The position numbers and the translations under genes were made by a program. Shown piece after piece: positions 12,520 to 23,453 of a DNA stretch of 64,000 nt. How positions within the stretch are numbered: the first letter of the stretch is position 1; each line of letters opens with the position of its first letter. Origin of the DNA: Cristatella mucedo (taxonomy: Eukaryota; Bryozoa; Phylactolaemata; Cristatellidae); contig WPIO01000003.1 in assembly GCA_009760855.2 (NCBI GenBank), positions 13,073,501 to 13,137,500 on the forward strand, in the 5' to 3' direction. The notes beneath the pieces are model-generated. The model did no database searches, was not told where the DNA came from, and saw nothing but the letters and a program-made list of their open reading frames with translations.

Positions 12520-12692
12520 TGGCAAGAATGGACCATAGGCACCACGACATGCTGGCATGCGCCGTTCTGACTCACGGTGAAGAAGGCAAGATATTTGGTG
12601 TCGACAACAGCATGCCTGTGGAGGATCTACTTGCGCCGTTCAAAGATCCTTCCTGTTCTCTCATGGGGAAACCGAAGCTCTTCATTATACAA
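12520..12692 (+). CDS. Caspase copy B, exon with catalytic-histidine motif
   Basis: The exon follows the acceptor ATGTTGCAG and reads DMLACAVLTHGEEGKIFGVD, then LMGKPKLFIIQ. THGEEG matches the SHGEEG motif of caspase-3 that holds the catalytic His. His and Gly are kept and Ser has become Thr. GKPKLFIIQ is nearly identical to effector caspases and leads directly into the active-site pentapeptide. The exon ends exactly after the Gln codon, before GTATGCC (phase 0), as in copy C. The length is 57 codons plus two bases. Confidence 0.93.
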
Positions 12693-12806
12693 GTATGCCT
12701 AGCATTTGTGTGGTCTCACTTTCCATGCTTGGCAACGACGCATGGCTGGCTTCAAGTACTTGTGCCAGCATGTGTGCATGCACATGCTAGCATACATTTT
12801 TTTCAC

Positions 12807-12906
12807 GTGCGAGTGCATCTTCATGTTTGAGAGATTATCTGCGTGTGCGTGTGCGCGTGCGCGCGCACACGCGGATAATCTCTCAAACATGAAGATGCAC
12901 TCGCGC
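12807..12906. repeat. Long intronic inverted repeat (hairpin)
   Basis: A left arm of about 41 bp beginning near 12807 (GAGTGCATCTTCATGTTTGA and onward) is matched by its reverse complement ending near 12906, with about two mismatches. An alternating GT/GC purine-pyrimidine tract forms the loop. It begins 115 bp after the histidine exon of copy B. Confidence 0.85.
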
Positions 12907-12929
12907 ATGAGATGCACTCGCGCGTGCGC

Positions 12930-12932
<3 letters not shown>

Positions 12933-12979
<47 letters not shown>
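12933..12979 (+). repeat. TG dinucleotide microsatellite
   Basis: An uninterrupted GT/TG run of about 47 bp lies directly next to the hairpin right arm, within the intron of copy B. Confidence 0.97.
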
Positions 12980-12980
<1 letters not shown>

Positions 12981-13043
12981 TGCCTCTGTCTCTGAGCACG
13001 CTGGTGCACTTTGGTGCCTTAGCGCGTGTATGTTTATGGCTTT

Positions 13044-13061
13044 GAGAGGGAGAGGGAGAGA

Positions 13062-13128
<67 letters not shown>
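13044..13128 (+). repeat. GA dinucleotide microsatellite
   Basis: GAGAGGGA units pass into a pure GA run of about 85 bp in the intron of copy B. The apparent open frames across it are low-complexity artefacts. Confidence 0.97.
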
Positions 13129-13130
<2 letters not shown>

Positions 13131-13989
13131 GTGAGCTGGAGCAAGTGCATGGTTGCATGAGTGCAGGCTCGCTCCCTGGCGTCCAGGCAGTGCTTCGGTG
13201 GTATTCTGAACAGCTGCCTATGAGAGACGCGCTACTCCTTTGCTGCACTGCTGTTTAGTAAGTGCGCCCTTGTGGGCATGCGGGCAGGCTTAGCTACAGA
13301 TGACTCATAAGAGTATGCAAACGACGTGCACGCACCTGCATGTGGATGCAGCTGCCCAACCACTGGTCAACGGTGGCTGGATTTTTTCAAGCGTTAAGGG
13401 TACATGAAAGTCAGGCGAATCAAGCCTGCCGGTCAATTTACTATGTTAAACTAATGTACAACCATTGCAGTGCACCCTGGGCTGCAATGGGCTGCAAGCA
13501 TAATGTTTTGATCCTGATGGGACGAGTAGCATGGGTGGCCATTTGCTTGACTTCCTGCAGTGTGCCATTGCCCAGCTTAGCTGGCTGGCCGATGTGCAGG
13601 CTGAAGCCGGCAAAATGTGTACCTTATCTAATAATAACGTGTATAATGAAGGATGCTTACAGTGCGCCAAGTGAAGTAAATCAATTTTTAGGCACTGTAC
13701 TTATGCTGGAAGGAAGGGAGGAAGGTGCGTTGTCAACCCACGCGGGAGCAGCCAGGTGATTGATTGGGGGGGAGGAGACCTTGCGTTCGTGACTGCAGTG
13801 CTCAAGGCTGTAGAGCAATGGCAGTACCAGTGCATTCGTGATGGCATGAAAGGTCCAAGGAATTATGTGCATGAAAGGTCGAAGGAATGCGCAATACAAA
13901 ACTCTCCTGCTTAGCACCCACATAGTCTTTATGGGTTTGCGGAGTTACAGACGGAGATACATTACATTGTTTGTCGTGAGCATCGAAGT

Positions 13990-14250
13990 TGCCACATCAC
14001 TTCTCGCTGACCTGCTTCCAATGAAGCAGCATATTGACTTCAAGGTTCTCTCACTCACTTTTAGGTCCCATCATTCTGTGGCTCCAGCCCACCTATCAGA
14101 ACTACACCTCCACGAGGCTAGGCATCGTACCACTTGCTTTTCTGAATCAAATCGTTTAGCTATACATCATCCGAACCTTAAGTCCTTTGGAGACCGTGCA
14201 TTCAGTGCGGCGTATGACAAGCCTGGCTGCAGAGTTTTGCACAAACTGTA
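13990..14250 (+). mobile_element. LINE retrotransposon, C-terminal fragment
   Basis: The plus frame reads IDFKVLSLTFRSHHSVAPAH, then LSELHLHEA, and then SFGDRAFSAAYDK. This pattern (short-stretch IDFK..L, AP.HLSELL, FGDRAFS.AAP) is the well-known C-terminus after the reverse transcriptase in CR1-like and related LINEs. No intact RT precedes it, so it is a 5-prime truncated insertion. Confidence 0.75.
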
Positions 14251-15952
14251 AGTGTCTGATTGCACAGGCCGATAGACCAACAATCTGTGAGTTACATTCG
14301 TCGAGACAGGATGTTACCATGGACTAACCAGATAATGTTATGTCAGTCGGAAGTGAGTACCATCCTTTAGGAGCATTGGAACTGAAGATATGGAAGTATT
14401 TAAAGCTCTTTAGAGGCACGATTCAAATAGCTTAGTCAAAAGAGCAGAAGAAGCAATGGGAGGCTTGATGATGTTAAACTAAGTCAGGTTAGTAGGCTTG
14501 AGCAAGAGAATTTCGTGTCACCCACAGTTGAGTGACAGAATCTTGATCGGCTGCTCGATGCTCAGCAAAAAAGCTGAGTCACCTGCTGCTCATTCAGCAC
14601 GTGACTTTGCCCGTAAGCAAACGCGTAATTTTCTAGACTTCCAACAGCTTTGAATCGGCAGGTTATTGCTAAATGTATGGCTAGCTTCAAATCTAGCCGA
14701 TAGCCGTGTGCTCCCACCAGTAGCCAACACCGTGCTTTCTACAAGCCCGAGTGACCTCGCTGCCGAATGAGTGTGTGTACACGTCGTGGCTGGTGAAAAA
14801 AGTGAGTGATGCTGTTTTTTGTGCTTTCCTTTACTTGCCGAACTGATGCTGCATGCGGGCTACTGCTCAGCCGTGGCAGAAGTTAGTCGGCTGGTGGCTA
14901 GTTGAGCACTCCCACCTAGCCAGCAGCAGACAAGTGTCTACCGTTTTGCTGTGCTGTTTCATTCCCGGGAGTTACTCTATATCGAACTGCACAAAATCCT
15001 TTGCACAGTTCCTATGTAAATGAGAGCAAGAATTAGGCTTGTATGCAATCAAGAGTTAAGTAGCTCATGACTTTGCTCACCTATGTCCAATTTGTCCACA
15101 GCCACTTAAGAAGTTACAAGGTAGCATCGTGGTCACTGAGCACGGGTGAGTGCTCAGATGCATTGTGTCTTCATGTGCTGCTTGATTCTCGATCGCGACC
15201 CTATGAAACGAATGCCTGGCTAGCACGTGATCAGAGATCAACGTCAACGAAGGGTGCACCGCAGAGCGGGTGAGGTTATTCATCCTCTGCCGTTCGTGAT
15301 CGCCAACTATTTGTCAGACTGCACTATCAGACGTAGTCCGTAATCTCAAAAACCGTTACTTTGTTTTGTTTGCTTGCAATTGATTTATTCGCCAGCCTGC
15401 CTGCCTATCGCCAGATCTTCGACACTGTCGGGGTGATGGCCGTGGGTGTAATGATAGTTTAGAGTGAGTCCGACCGGCCAGTCCGATGAGGTGTGGGTTT
15501 TTCTACCCACTAAAGTTTTGTGCCTCCTCGCCCCTTTAACCGCGGCTCTACTTACCGGTGTCACATGCGACATCCTCCCTCGACACGGCCCCTCTCGGAC
15601 CAGTTTGGCTCTCGGCAGAGTCGTTTCGGTCGACTCTCTCAACCACTATTGGTTGCTCGGCAGCTCACTTGAACGGCCTCGTCGGCTTTTGCTTGCTGTG
15701 CTGCTGCTGCTGCCAGTCAGCTCCGTGCCGTGGATGCATGCATTATTGGCCTGCCATCGCCTCGTTTGCTGGAGTGGAGGCGGTCTACCGGCTGTCTAAA
15801 GCTGTGTTTCAAACTAGTAAAATAGCAAGTGCAGCAAATGTTGCTGTCACTTGCCCATAGTGAGTCCGGTATGCTGTCAGTGCTAGCCCTCGGCTCGTGG
15901 CAGCTCGAGAGAGCTCTCTAATGATCGCTTGATTTTTAAATGATGTTTGCAG

Positions 15953-16091
15953 GCCACGGACCAAGCACAAGGCCTCATCGTGACAGATGCCTTTGGGGAC
16001 CATGAGCCACCCATGGGTATAACTCCCACTAAATATTCATACCTCATACCGACAGAAGCCGACTTTCTGATCGCGTATGCGCCAGCATACG
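15953..16091 (+). CDS. Caspase copy B, active-site exon lacking the catalytic cysteine
   Basis: The exon begins after ATGTTTGCAG at the same phase-0 position as the ACRG exons of A and C, but it reads ATDQAQGLIVTDAFGDHEPP. The next residues after Gln should be Ala-Cys-Arg-Gly. Here they are Ala-Thr-Asp-Gln, so the nucleophilic Cys is missing. The frame is fixed by LIVTDAFGD and by YLIPTEADFLIAYAPAYG, which align well with A and C. The inter-subunit aspartate site (IVTD then Ala) is kept. It ends one base into Gly before GTTAGTCG, as in A and C. The length is 46 codons plus one base. There is no stop or frameshift, so this is a diverged coding exon, not an obvious pseudogene. Confidence 0.9.
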
Positions 16092-16274
16092 GTTAGTCGT
16101 CCGGCATGTGCTTATGTGCTGCTATAGCGGATGCTGAATCTGAGATACTATCTCACAGGCTCTAGTTTAGTGCACTGTCTGCGAATAATTGAGTTGTTTC
16201 TCTCACCTCGTTGTAATGTGGGGGAGTGTTTTGTACCAGTAAAAAATGATGCCTTTGGAAAAACAGAGCTCCCA

Positions 16275-16440
16275 GTTTCGATGGCCGAGGAGATGAGGTG
16301 CTTGTCTTTCACGACCGAGGTGGCTGGTTTGAATCCTGTAGTGGGCGATCCTTTATGCTAGCTGCAAGCAGTGGTGATAGCCGTTAAGGCTCTTCTGCCA
16401 CTATGCAAGCAAGGCTGTTAAATCAGCTAAATATTTTCCC
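16275..16440 (+). mobile_element. SINE family a (tRNA-derived)
   Basis: The copy contains CACGACCGAGG, then the B-box-like GGTTTGAATCC, then GTGGGCGATCCTTTA, GCAAGCAGTGGTGATAGCCG and AAGGCTCTTCTG, ending GGCTGTTAAATCAGCTAAAT. The same order occurs at 50224, 51902 and 60291. The tRNA-like head is diverged. Confidence 0.75.
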
Positions 16441-17771
16441 CAGATAATCTGCTCATCTTTTCCCGAGTCTATCCCTTGCGATATGCCTGGCTGGCAACCG
16501 GTGGCCTATTGAAACGCGTGCATGTCAAAGCAGCTAGATTACGATCGTGCTCTAGATTATTAGTGGTTACTGAATTTTAACGGTTAAGAGCCCGATATGT
16601 CCTAGTTAATGGTTCAGTCGTTATGAAAAGTCATTTTAGAGAGTTATGAGAAGTCATATTAGAGATAAGAGAGACTTGCACTTCAGGCTTCGAAGCAGTC
16701 AGTTGTACGCTATGGCTGGTGTCGTATACACTTCTTTCACTTAATTGCCACTCTGTGGCTATGGAATAGACTGTTTTATATTAGTGTCTTGACTCATTAT
16801 GTTAAGGTATGTGTGCTCTTGGTTCCCGCCAGGCTCTGCTAGCGGCAGCTTATCTGCATATGTTGATTCAGCAACTAAGACTTGTTAGCCGTGCTTCAAG
16901 GGGCCAGTTCTAACTATATTAATGGAGCGTCTGTAAGGACCAGATCCGGTACCTGCACTGTGATTGTGACCTAGGGACATTAGTTTAGGAACCTCCAGAG
17001 CGCTTTGGGAACACTTCTCACGGTGCATGTGTAGTAGTGCTGATACTCTTAAGTTCATAAACCTTTTAATTTCCTCGGCTCACAGAAAGAGCCATGGAGT
17101 ATGTTTTGCTTTCGAAACGTTATATGTGTGAAGACAAATTTAGGCAAATTTAAGGCAAATTTATATGAGTAGACTAGGTCTTTGTGCCAGTCAAGAAAAC
17201 AAAGAAAAATTACAGCCTTTCTAGAAGTGCTTCTATCCTAGCCCTGAACAGGCCTCGATCTCTCCCTCTCAGTATTCACTATTCTCTCAGTAGCTTTATT
17301 ATTGCCATTATTTATGAAGTTTAATAGATAGACAGCTTAAGCAAGTTTTGTGTACAGATTTGGCTTCCTAGTTCTTTCTGGGTACTTCGATCGAGCACGT
17401 GGGTGGCTATATTTCAGCACTAAATCTTGACCCTGAAAGATTACACGAAATTGCAGTTTTGCATTGCAGTGTGTCGCATACTGCTTTCCTTCCCATCCTG
17501 TGAACCTAGACGATCATTAGGTAAGGACTCGAACCCACGACCTGGGTCGTGAAGTGCTCCCACCTTATCTTAAGCTTTGTGTCATTAGTGAGGCATTTGC
17601 TGAGCTTTGACAGCCCAATGCTTCCGCAGTTCTTCTTCACTCTGTTTCTGTTGTAGAGTTTGCTGGGGAGCTTTCCGTGCGATGCTGAGTGCCGTTCTCC
17701 TTCGTTACTTATTGTCTGCAATAGCTATGCATATACAGAGATTCAGTTCTTTGAGAGCACTTCATCAAGTG

Positions 17772-17799
<28 letters not shown>
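17772..17799 (+). repeat. ATT trinucleotide microsatellite
   Basis: About nine ATT units lie in the intron of caspase copy B. Confidence 0.95.
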
Positions 17800-17802
<3 letters not shown>

Positions 17803-17837
17803 CTCACCCTGCTCTGTTTTTTCCGGATACATTGCTA

Positions 17838-18188
17838 TGAATGACTTGCCCGGCCACAATCCGTTGGGGGTGGGGTTAGCGATTGTCTGATTGGTTGTCT
17901 CTGGCCGTACGGAAGGCTGCCTCAACCAGGAATGACTGCTCGTGACAGCACTCGACGAAGGGCAGGAAGCCCTGCTGCTGGTCGGAGAGCCAGAAACCTG
18001 CCCAAATGTGGCCAGCAAGTCTCTCTATGCCAGGGCAGAAGACAGTAGCGTATACAGTGTGTCGTCAGCCTAGTAATCGGCCTCAAGTTTCTTGCTAGGA
18101 AGCCGTCGACCTGCTTGTGGAATAGGATGGTCGAGCCAACCTTCCATGACCGAGGCACGGTGCTAGTGTTAGGGCATGCATTGAGCAC
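17838..18188 (-). mobile_element. LINE reverse-transcriptase fragment, frameshifted
   Basis: On the minus strand one frame gives PRSWKVGSTILFHKQVDGFL, then NLRPIT, matching the P.SWK.G.TI..HK.GD....N.RPI block of LINE reverse transcriptases. A second frame continues with LSDQQQGFLPFVECCHEQSF, matching the S..Q.GF.P..GC.EH block. The change of frame shows decay. Confidence 0.7.
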
Positions 18189-18553
18189 ACTATTTTGAGG
18201 CGATAGGTTGGATCAAGTGAATGCAAAAGTCCGTATTCCATGCAGTCTGCCCTGAGTGAAATGTTATGCGCTGGATGCAGACACGCTGAGAATTCCTCCT
18301 GCGTGAAAGAGCTGACTCCGGCATCACAGGGTACATGCTGTCAAGGAGAGCCTCTAGAGCCTGCAGAGCCGTCGGTGGCTCGCCTGGCTGCCTCTGCCGC
18401 TCAGAAGTGAATGCACTGGCGATGATTTATCTGCTGTTCTTGCACCATTGCTGGTTTACCATGAACAGGCAAGACGTGGCACCATTGCCATATATGATCT
18501 CTGCTTTATTGTGTCGTGATTTTTACTTTCAATTGGCATTGGCGTGTTCACAG

Positions 18554-18774
18554 GCATTTACTCCAGGACAAAGGGCACCCGATTCATCAGGCATTTGGCT
18601 GCTGAGCTTGAGCAGATCGGCAACCGGGAAATCATGCAGGTCATGACCCGAGTTAGTCGGTTCGTGACGGAGGAGAATCAAGCTGCTGCTGCTGGGCAAT
18701 CGTCACTGCAAATCAGCCCTGGAATGGTGCCATGCATCACGACTATGCTCACCAAAGACCTGTACTTCGACTGA
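18554..18774 (+). CDS. Caspase copy B, terminal exon (p10-like) without the SWRN motif
   Basis: The exon follows GTGTTCACAG and completes the split Gly codon. It reads GIYSRTKGTRFIRHLAAELE, where A and C have F(Y/F)SWRN. The Trp-Arg-Asn triplet of the substrate pocket is gone through substitution and a two-residue shortening. It then has NREIMQVMTRVSRFVTEENQ, and ends PGMVPCITTMLTKDLYFD with TGA at 18772-18774. The conserved PCITTMLTK.LYF end and the helix EIM.VMTRV show that the fold is probably kept. Along with the missing catalytic Cys, this indicates a pseudoenzyme. An AATAAA lies near 19342. Confidence 0.93.
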
Positions 18775-20711
18775 AGCTGCTTGATGTCTAATCTGTGCTA
18801 CTCTCTACCTGTAGCTGCACCTGGTCTCGACGGCCAGCAGTCTGCACACGACCCTCTGCCTGCCTTGGATGCGGCCAATCATTTGGCGTTTGCAGCCTGT
18901 ACATGTCACCAACCTCTGCCTCGACAAGTAACTCCTGCATGCACGTGTTCGGGAAACCCTTTAATGCAACGCTGCATTCTTGTGACCTGTACCTGATCAG
19001 ATGCTTACTAGGAGTCTTTGATAGCGTGCAGACTTAATTGAAGGAGCTGCTTCTGCTACGCTGCTATGGAATCAGGGTGATTCGGATGGCGGGTTACCCG
19101 AGATTGTGATTGCCAGTTCGCTTTCGTTCATGTTCCTTCAATGCCCTTTAACTCCGGCAGTTGGGCATACGGGATTTCCTTTTTTTCTCTTAGCACTAGA
19201 GCAAATGCACGTCAAGTTTGTTGTCATGCTTACTGTGATACTTACTCTGTTTATACTTCTGTGTTTGCAATTCATTGTGAATTCCATATCACGCACACAG
19301 CCGATGTCGTTTTTCGCTGCACATACGCGCGGTTTGCCAGAAATAAATGCAGCACCATTTACTCCATACCGGTTTCCTACCGATGACGCCTGCCAGTGCT
19401 GCATTGCTTGTTCATCTTGTCAGCAGCAGCTTCTAACCATTGTAATTATTATCTCCATCTTCAGGCCTTGAGTTTAAAGCTTTCACAGCATAATTACTCT
19501 TACTGATGTCTGATGGGTGGTTTCTTTTCTTTCATAGCTTTAAAATAGAACTCGGACATTGTTGACACTAGTACACTCTGTTGAATGCTGTGAATCTGTT
19601 GTCTTAAACCGATACTAGGTGTCAATCGGGATAACGTAGCTATAAGCATGGGCTGATGCAGTTATGCAGCTTGCTATGACGTAGGAACATGTGTCCCGAG
19701 TAGACTGCACGAAAAATTTGATCGGAAGGCACTGTGCCAATCACTGGACCGGCAACCCCGAGATAGGCAGGCAGGCTACCAGGCCCAAACGTCCTCATTG
19801 GCTGGAAGGCTCCCTTACTCAGAGGAAGCTCGCTGGAGCATGGCCTTAGGGCGACCAACAGGCTGCCACTGACCTTTTGGCACAGCTGGGGCCATCACCT
19901 CTGCTCTTTTACCATATCCAAGGGGGAGTTATTTGCCTCCTTTCTCTACCAATCGAGTCTCACTCAACAGTCTCCTTCTCATTGACGGCTGCTTCTGACT
20001 CACCGGCTGTTGATGCCGTGATAGCAGCCGTTGCCTCGAAGACTGCTGCATCACATCCGGTAGCTGCTTCATTGCCAGTCACTACCCATAGCTGACTTGA
20101 GGCTATTACTCTCTTGTCACCACAACCGGCCTTCTCTCCCGGTCACATCTGCCGGTCACTCCAGCCCGTCTAACCGTCAGCAGATCAGGGAGTAGCCGTT
20201 GCTTCCTAGCTGCCGGGGGGGGGGAGAATGTCCAAGGCTTCTCTAAGCCTTAAGCACTGTTGATTACCTTCGACAGCATGAAGGAGTATACATCGAAGGT
20301 GCTTCCTTCCAGGATGGGAGGCAGATATTGTGCCGATCTGATGGATTGACATCTCACAGTTTGAGCCTCTGCTTCTTGAGAGTCCAGCAGCCAACTTGCA
20401 AAGTCATCACCTTCCCATTTGTATGCTTACCCTATACATGTCAGCTCTAACCTTGTTAAGCTTCTTGACATTGAGCATGCTACTACTAACCATTCGATCA
20501 TGCTTACTTTGTAGCAAATATGAAATGCCTATAATGAGATGAAGTTTTCTGAGGGTGCTATGCAAATGTATTATTATTATCACTGACGTAAAAGCATTGT
20601 AACAGCCTTGCTGTAAATCAGCCGAAATAGCTTGTAGCATGAATTAAGCACTGCCCAGCAGCAGGCTTTACTGACATATTTATTCTCCACCAGGCTCTGA
20701 GCTGACATATA

Positions 20712-20792
20712 GCCTACATGTAATAGTAATAATGTTAATTAATTTGATATAGCTCCCTCGGAGAACTCAATCTCTCTTAGGTGCTTCACATT
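20712..20792 (-). mobile_element. SINE family b, 3-prime fragment
   Basis: The stretch is the reverse complement of the SINE b tail: AATTAATTTGATATAGCTCC followed by GAGAACTCAATCTCT and AGGTGCTTCAC. Confidence 0.5.
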
Positions 20793-21341
20793 TACTGCAA
20801 AAGAGGCACGATTGAATGGTTAGTGGTATGTATTCTTTCCTCTTCAGGCTCCCAGCTTGACAGCAGACCAACACAGCCTGGCGTTTAGGTTACGTCCTGA
20901 GCATGTCAACGTTTCGTCTTTGCTATCTCCCCGGTCTGCCCTACCCTGCTTACCAGAAGCGGCCAGACAAAGGCAGGCCAACGTGCAATAGCCGAGAGCC
21001 AGCCGGCACTGAGACCATATTTAATCACTACGAAGTTTCCTATTACTGACTATGAGGAACGTCCAGACGCCGAATGTGAGTGCCGCCTAGCGAATCTTGT
21101 AACCTCTCTTGCGTGTTGGACTTCTAAACAGCAGCTATATATCAACAGGATTATATACATGAATTGTATTATAGAATTTAAAAAATTGGAAGTGTTGGAT
21201 TATTTTCTTAGCCTCCGCAGTCGATAGAATTCCCCCTGCAGTGGGCTACACAGCAGTGCAGTTACGCTGCTCGACATCGAGTAGGCTCTGTATTTCGACG
21301 GCAGTCTTACGCGTTTTGCTGTAAAAGGAAACCCCAGGAAG

Positions 21342-21398
21342 CCGCGTGGGAGCTTAGCTTGCTTGCTTGCTTGCGTGGGAGCTTAGCTTAGCTTGCTT
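21342..21398 (+). repeat. Short tandem duplication
   Basis: The motif GCGTGGGAGCTTAGCTTGCT is repeated twice, with extra GCTT units between and after the copies. Confidence 0.85.
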
Positions 21399-22704
21399 GT
21401 CCTACGAAGCGAAGCTTTACCGCAGTTGGACGAAGCATAGCGGCGTCAGACTGCCGGTGACCGAATGGTAGCGAGCGTTTGGTGCTTATCACTGAAGCGA
21501 TGCCGATCGATGCGCTCGCGCTGGGCTGTGCCCCATCTGGACGAAAAAGTAGAACCTCCGCAAGCTTCTCCGCCTTCGTTCAGCCTTCTATAAGCTTCGG
21601 ATCGCCGCCCCAGTCTTAGTGAAATAGGCACCAAACACCTAAGCAAGACTGAAACAGGGCAGAAAGAAAACGCGTCTCGTAAAAGCGGCTGATACATGTC
21701 GCCATGTCAAGAGACGTTACATCAGTTAGAAGTGAGTTCCAGGCTTTGTGGGCAAACGCACTTTAGGCACGTTGTCCACACAATTTGAGGTGTTGCTTAG
21801 AGGCATAGCTTAACGTCAGAAGCGAGTGTGGTAGTTCGGATAGTGCAAGATAATGTAGAGAGAAGCGAGTGACACAAAGTTTAATTCGATACTCTGTTTG
21901 ATGGATAGCCAGGCATATGAGTGCTGAGAGAACTAATATCTTATCAACTGATGGTATGCACTCGCTGTGTTCAGTCAATAACCCCCAAGTAAGTTTTAGC
22001 ACCTTGACGGGTATTCTATAGTAGTTAGAATGTGCTGGAATATGGTAAACACATTTAATTGCTGCAAACAAGACGGAACGATCAGGCCGTAGGGGAAGGG
22101 TGAATGTTTAGCAGTCGGCCGGGGAAAGGCGGCACTGGGGAATCCCCATGGGGGGACCCCTTTTAGCTCTTTCGTCCTGGTGGCTGGAATCGTATAGGCG
22201 GGACTGCTTGCTGGTAATTCGTTCCTACATTCGGCATCCGCCTAGTAAGGCAGGCTGTTGGCGCTCTCGTGGTACCGATTTTTCGCATTGAGCGTTTTTT
22301 TATCCTTCACTAGTTTTTAGGGCCGCGAACATATTCTGTCTTGGTTACAATTGTAGTTAGCACGGGCCAATCGCCTCGGAGTGGCTAGTGATGTAGATGA
22401 TCACCCTAACCGTGGGAACACCTGGAGCGAAGCGGAATGGTGGCTGAAAGGGAATTGTGGCTCCTCAAACGACTCAGCTAGCCCACTGATGTAGGACTAG
22501 CCACGTTATCATCTTTTATCCAGAGCATTTCACGCTTTTGTGTGCTGGAGGCAAGATGCAGTTTCTCAATTTACATGCTTCCTTTCTGGCATTTGTAACT
22601 GCCTAGAAAGATATCAAATTCCGTTATCGTGCTATTATTATTAGTATTATTAGTTTAGCCTAGACCTACCGACTGAGAGAGCCGATGGCATAAGGGTCTT
22701 GGTT

Positions 22705-22860
22705 TCGCTGGTTTGGCCCAGTGGTTAAGGTGCTTGCATCGAACCAAGGTCAAGGCGAATTTATTTCATAGCCGAGGTCTTAGGCTCGAGCCCCGTAAAC
22801 ATAAGTGAACCGCCTGAATAGAAGTTCTCTTAGAGAGCTATGCAAATGAATTATATTTAA
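22705..22860 (+). mobile_element. SINE family b (tRNA-derived)
   Basis: The copy begins GGTTTGGCCCAGTGGTTAAG (A-box-like), continues with GCCGAGGTCTTAGGCTCGAG and CCCCGT (B-box-like), then GCCTGAATAGAAGTTCTCTT and ends AGCTATGCAAATGAATTATA. It is one of the best-preserved copies in the window. Confidence 0.8.
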
Positions 22861-23020
22861 GGTGCTAGAACTTCAACTGCCTGGTCGTGGGTTCGAGTTC
22901 TGCCGCGGACAGTCCTTAATTGCCCACAGCAATCAGGGCGATAGCCGTAAGGCTCTTCTGCCGCTATATAAATGAGGCATTTCAGTCAGCTAAAATCTAC
23001 TTACACGGACATCCCTCCCC
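22861..23020 (+). mobile_element. SINE family a (tRNA-derived), directly after SINE b
   Basis: The copy contains CTGGTCGTGGGTTCGAGTTC (B-box), then CAATCAGGGCGATAGCCGTA, AGGCTCTTCTGCCGCTATAT and TCAGTCAGCTAAAATCT. It begins where the SINE b copy ends, without a gap. Confidence 0.75.
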
Positions 23021-23453
23021 GATTGGATTCGGCAAGTCTGGAATTGAGGGGAAATGTATTGTGGGATCCCAATTGCTAGCAAAACGAGCCTGCAGCTTGA
23101 TTGAAATATCCGCATGCCGGTATTTTACCTTCTTTTCTTCATAGCCATGGCCCCTGATGCCGATACGCCGAAATAATGTATTCTGCCTTCAACAGCTGTG
23201 GGCTTAGCGATAGATCACAAGCCTTGTGCAAGGTCTAATGGGTTAGCTGAGCTGGTCGTGCATAGTTATCATCGGTCAAGTAATTGACGTCGTAGCTTCA
23301 CCTAGTCAGGCAGAGAGCAAGCTGTGGTGGTGCCAGAGAGTGGGCACGAGAGAGGCATTTGCCCCCCTCCTTAAGGGGAGCAGCGACCTGGAATGGGAGC
23401 AGCGACCTGGGCTCTATACCTATAGCCCTGACATGACCCACTTCCAGTCGATG

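Larger units (their letters stand above)
12693..15952 (+). other. Intron of caspase copy B with hairpin, microsatellites and LINE tail
   Basis: This is a 3.3-kb phase-0 intron. It carries a large hairpin (12807-12906), a TG microsatellite (12933-12979), a GA microsatellite (13044-13128) and a LINE C-terminal fragment (13990-14250). I searched it for a second exon encoding an intact ACRG active site and found none. A GC-richer stretch lies at about 15460-15740. Confidence 0.75.
16092..18553 (+). other. Intron of caspase copy B with SINE and LINE fragments
   Basis: This is a 2.5-kb phase-1 intron containing a SINE a copy (16275-16440), an ATT microsatellite (17772-17799) and a minus-strand LINE reverse-transcriptase fragment (17838-18188). 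Confidence 0.75.

Noticed and set aside
12706-13248. Open frames on both strands across TG and GA repeats
   Set aside because: These are low-complexity translations of microsatellites and a hairpin.
15464-15860. Overlapping plus-strand open frames of 100-111 codons inside the intron of copy B
   Set aside because: They lie between two good caspase exons, have no recognisable domain, and GC-rich composition explains them.
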